Below are positions 62,249 to 64,000 of a stretch of 64,000 nucleotides of DNA, one piece after another (the first letter of the stretch is position 1; each line of letters opens with the position of its first letter). A program made the translations under genes and the position numbers. Source of the stretch: Tessaracoccus flavus (lineage in GTDB: Bacteria; Actinomycetota; Actinomycetes; Propionibacteriales; Propionibacteriaceae); NCBI RefSeq assembly GCF_001997295.1, contig NZ_CP019605.1, forward strand, positions 992,001-1,056,000, read 5' to 3'. Below the pieces are notes generated by a model, which saw only the letters and a list, made by a program, of their open reading frames with translations, was not told the DNA's origin and made no database searches.

Positions 62249-63916
62249 GTGAAGCTTCGGTTGGGTACGCGCGGTTCGGCGCTGGCGATGGCGCGTTCGG
62301 AGGCCGTGGCGGAGATGCTGCGGGGTGCTGGACACGAGGTGGAGATCGTCAAGGTCTCCGGGCACGACACCGACACCATCCATATGCCCGAGGGGTACTC
62401 GCTGGGCGAGTTCGCCAAGGTGCTCCGCGGCTCCCTCGAGGATGGCCAGTGCGATGTTGTGATCCACTCGGTCAAGGACGTGCCGCTGACGTACAAGCCC
62501 GGCGACCTGGTCTTCCCTGCGGTCCTGAAGCGCGGCGACCACCGCGACGCACTCTGCACCACCTCCGGTGTCCCGCTCTCTGCGCTTCCGCGAGGATCCA
62601 GGGTCGGCATCACCTCGCTGAGGCGCCTTGCCCAGCTCAAGGCCCTGCGCCCGGACCTCACGTTCGTCGACGTCGTCGGGACACTGGTGGACCGCCTGCG
62701 TCTGCTTGCACCCGGCGAACTCGACGGCATCGTGGCCTCCGCCGCGGGCATCCAGTCGCTCGGCCTCGAGGACCGGGTGGCCGAGTATCTGCCGATCATG
62801 ACCGCGCCGGGCCAGGGCGCCCTGGCGCTGGAATGTCGGGCGGCCGACGAGGACGTGGTCGCCGCACTTGCCGAGTTCGACGACATCGAGACCCGCATCT
62901 GCATCGACGCCGAGCGGGCGGTACTGACCGGCCTCAAGACCACCTACATGGCGCCGGTGGCTGCGATCGCCACCCGCAGAGGCATCCTCGGGCTCAAGGC
63001 GGGCGTCTTCTCTGTGGACGGCGCCAAGCGCAACGTCCTCGAAGTGGGTCTGCCGACCTCGCTCTACCACGCCCAGCGAACCGGCTTCAACGTCGCCAAC
63101 GCGCTCCTGGCGCGCAAGGCCGAGCGGTTCATCTCTGAGGAGGCCATCGCCTCCTTCAAGATGACGGCCGACCATGCGGAGGATTCTTCCTTCATCGAGT
63201 TCGAGGACGACGACAGGCTCCGCGTTCTGTTGCCCCGGCCGGAGGGCCGCATGTCGCAGGCCCTGCGGGCCAATGGGCTGCGCGTCGACTGTGTGGCGCT
63301 CCAGGAGGCGAAGCTGGTGTCCGCAGACAACCGGCTCGACTGGGGCGACTGGGTCGTGGTCCCGTCTGCGCAGACCGTCTGGGCGCTTCGTGAGAGGGGA
63401 TGGGACATCCCCGGCGACGCGAAACTTGCGGCCATGGGCACGACCACCCGGCTCGTCGTAGAGGAGGCCGGCAGGAACGTCGATCTGTGCCCTGAAGGTC
63501 CCGCGAGCTCGCAGAAGCTGGTGGAGCTGTTCCCGAAGGCCGAGGGCAAGGTGCGCGTGGTGATTCCCTGCGCCGACCAGTTCGCCACGCGGCTGGAGGA
63601 CGGGCTCCGCGCCAAGGGGTACGAGGTTCTCCGGCTCGAGGTCTACACCATGGCCGACCTGGACGAACCGGACGCGAAGCTGAAGGAAATGTGGGATGAG
63701 GGGGCCTGGAATGCAGTCTTCCTCGTCACCCCGTCGCAGGTGCGCCCTTACATGGAACTTCTCGGCCATCGCGACGACGTGCAGGTGGTGGTGTGGGACG
63801 ACGACACCGCCAGCGCCGCGAGGGCAGCAGGGCTACCCGTGCTGGCCGTGGCCGTCCAGAAGGACGACTACGGCGTGGCTGGCCTTGCCCGGGCGCTGGA
63901 GCGTACCCGTAGCTAG
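62249..63916 (+). CDS. Degenerate HemC-HemD paralogue
   Basis: 555 residues with the same two-domain layout as hemCD at 58332, and clearly homologous over its length (TRGSALA, VKDVP, ITSLRR, APGQGALALECR). But the cofactor-binding Cys is Tyr (Y233 in TTYMAPVAA), and VRGNIGTRL is changed to VVGTLVDRL, so R143 and N145 are lost. It should not bind dipyrromethane, and porphobilinogen deaminase activity is unlikely. The HemD-like half (from about residue 325) keeps the fold but also differs at several positions. The frame is intact, with AGGAGG before GTG and normal codon use, so it is not a simple pseudogene. It could be a regulator, a scaffold, or a tetrapyrrole-binding protein with a new role. 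Confidence 0.85.
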   Translation: MKLRLGTRGSALAMARSEAVAEMLRGAGHEVEIVKVSGHDTDTIHMPEGYSLGEFAKVLRGSLEDGQCDVVIHSVKDVPLTYKPGDLVFPAVLKRGDHRDALCTTSGVPLSALPRGSRVGITSLRRLAQLKALRPDLTFVDVVGTLVDRLRLLAPGELDGIVASAAGIQSLGLEDRVAEYLPIMTAPGQGALALECRAADEDVVAALAEFDDIETRICIDAERAVLTGLKTTYMAPVAAIATRRGILGLKAGVFSVDGAKRNVLEVGLPTSLYHAQRTGFNVANALLARKAERFISEEAIASFKMTADHAEDSSFIEFEDDDRLRVLLPRPEGRMSQALRANGLRVDCVALQEAKLVSADNRLDWGDWVVVPSAQTVWALRERGWDIPGDAKLAAMGTTTRLVVEEAGRNVDLCPEGPASSQKLVELFPKAEGKVRVVIPCADQFATRLEDGLRAKGYEVLRLEVYTMADLDEPDAKLKEMWDEGAWNAVFLVTPSQVRPYMELLGHRDDVQVVVWDDDTASAARAAGLPVLAVAVQKDDYGVAGLARALERTRS

Positions 63917-63985
63917 GAGCCTGCTGAACAATCATGCCTCGGCTGCGGCGCACCGGAGGCAGCATTGTTCAGCACCCTCCTAGCT
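63911..63985. repeat. Inverted repeat spanning the hemCD2 stop codon
   Basis: Two 35-nt arms (63911-63945 and 63951-63985) with 5-nt loop. Outer 9 bp and then 11 bp (TGCTGAACAAT) pair perfectly, separated by a symmetrical 2-base mismatch; an inner 6 bp pair follows. Both ends carry GCTAG/CTAGC. The TAG stop of the preceding gene is inside the left arm. It may be a terminator (no strong T-tract) or a small transposon remnant with CTAG target copies. Confidence 0.7.
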
Positions 63986-64000
63986 CGAAACCGCGATGCT

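Overview
This window comes from the chromosome of a high-GC actinobacterium, most likely a member of the Propionibacteriaceae. The evidence is the very high G+C, frequent GTG starts, many 4-base GTGA/ATGA stop-start overlaps, an RpfB-type resuscitation factor, RNase J beside dapB, and a coproporphyrin-dependent heme cluster with HemQ and a Cys-bearing ferrochelatase. Genus cannot be fixed from the sequence alone. No tRNA, rRNA, CRISPR array, phage or complete insertion sequence was seen.

Layout. 1-6.0 kb: tail of a HAD phosphatase, a large secreted nuclease (minus), peptide deformylase (minus), XerC, and a secreted double-M23 peptidase (minus). 6.1-11.6 kb: rpsB-tsf-pyrH-frr-cdsA-rlmN. 11.7-20.2 kb: gdhA, an APH-like kinase, then dxr-rseP-ispG-GNAT-proS. 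20.1-21.5 kb: a coupled lipoprotein/membrane-protein pair (minus). 21.6-33.7 kb: the translation/transcription block rimP-nusA // ylxR-infB-rbfA-truB-ribF. It is split by about 5 kb carrying rpf, an LTA-synthase-like sulfatase and a secreted protein. 33.7-41.1 kb: tetR, GNAT, rpsO, putA, pnp. 41.2-48.7 kb: dapB, a decayed BCCT transporter, GNAT, rnj, rplU-rpmA-obg-proB. 48.7-49.3 kb: a non-coding region with a highly ordered repeat array. 49.3-53.0 kb: a PQ-loop membrane protein, proA, a 45-residue membrane peptide, nadD-rsfS-phosphatase. 53.0-63.9 kb: two divergent heme operons, hemA-hemH-hemQ (minus) and hemE-hemY-hemCD-hemB-hemL-hemCD2 (plus).

How the genes work together. Most of the window is housekeeping: translation, RNA turnover, isoprenoid and phospholipid precursors, proline synthesis (proB, proA) and breakdown (putA). 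The heme cluster encodes the whole route from glutamyl-tRNA to coproheme decarboxylation. It also carries a second HemC-HemD fusion that has lost the cofactor-binding cysteine.

The items most worth a second look are: (1) a 262-bp array at 48773-49034, in which an 8-bp motif recurs every 20 bp and is mirrored base-for-base around a perfect 34-bp palindrome; (2) the degenerate HemCD2; (3) a tandem Cys/Trp module shared by the C-termini of two unrelated secreted proteins; (4) the split nusA-infB operon; (5) a recurring -10 box placed 6-8 bp before start codons, suggesting widespread leaderless transcription; (6) a frameshifted tetR and a 5'-truncated BCCT gene.
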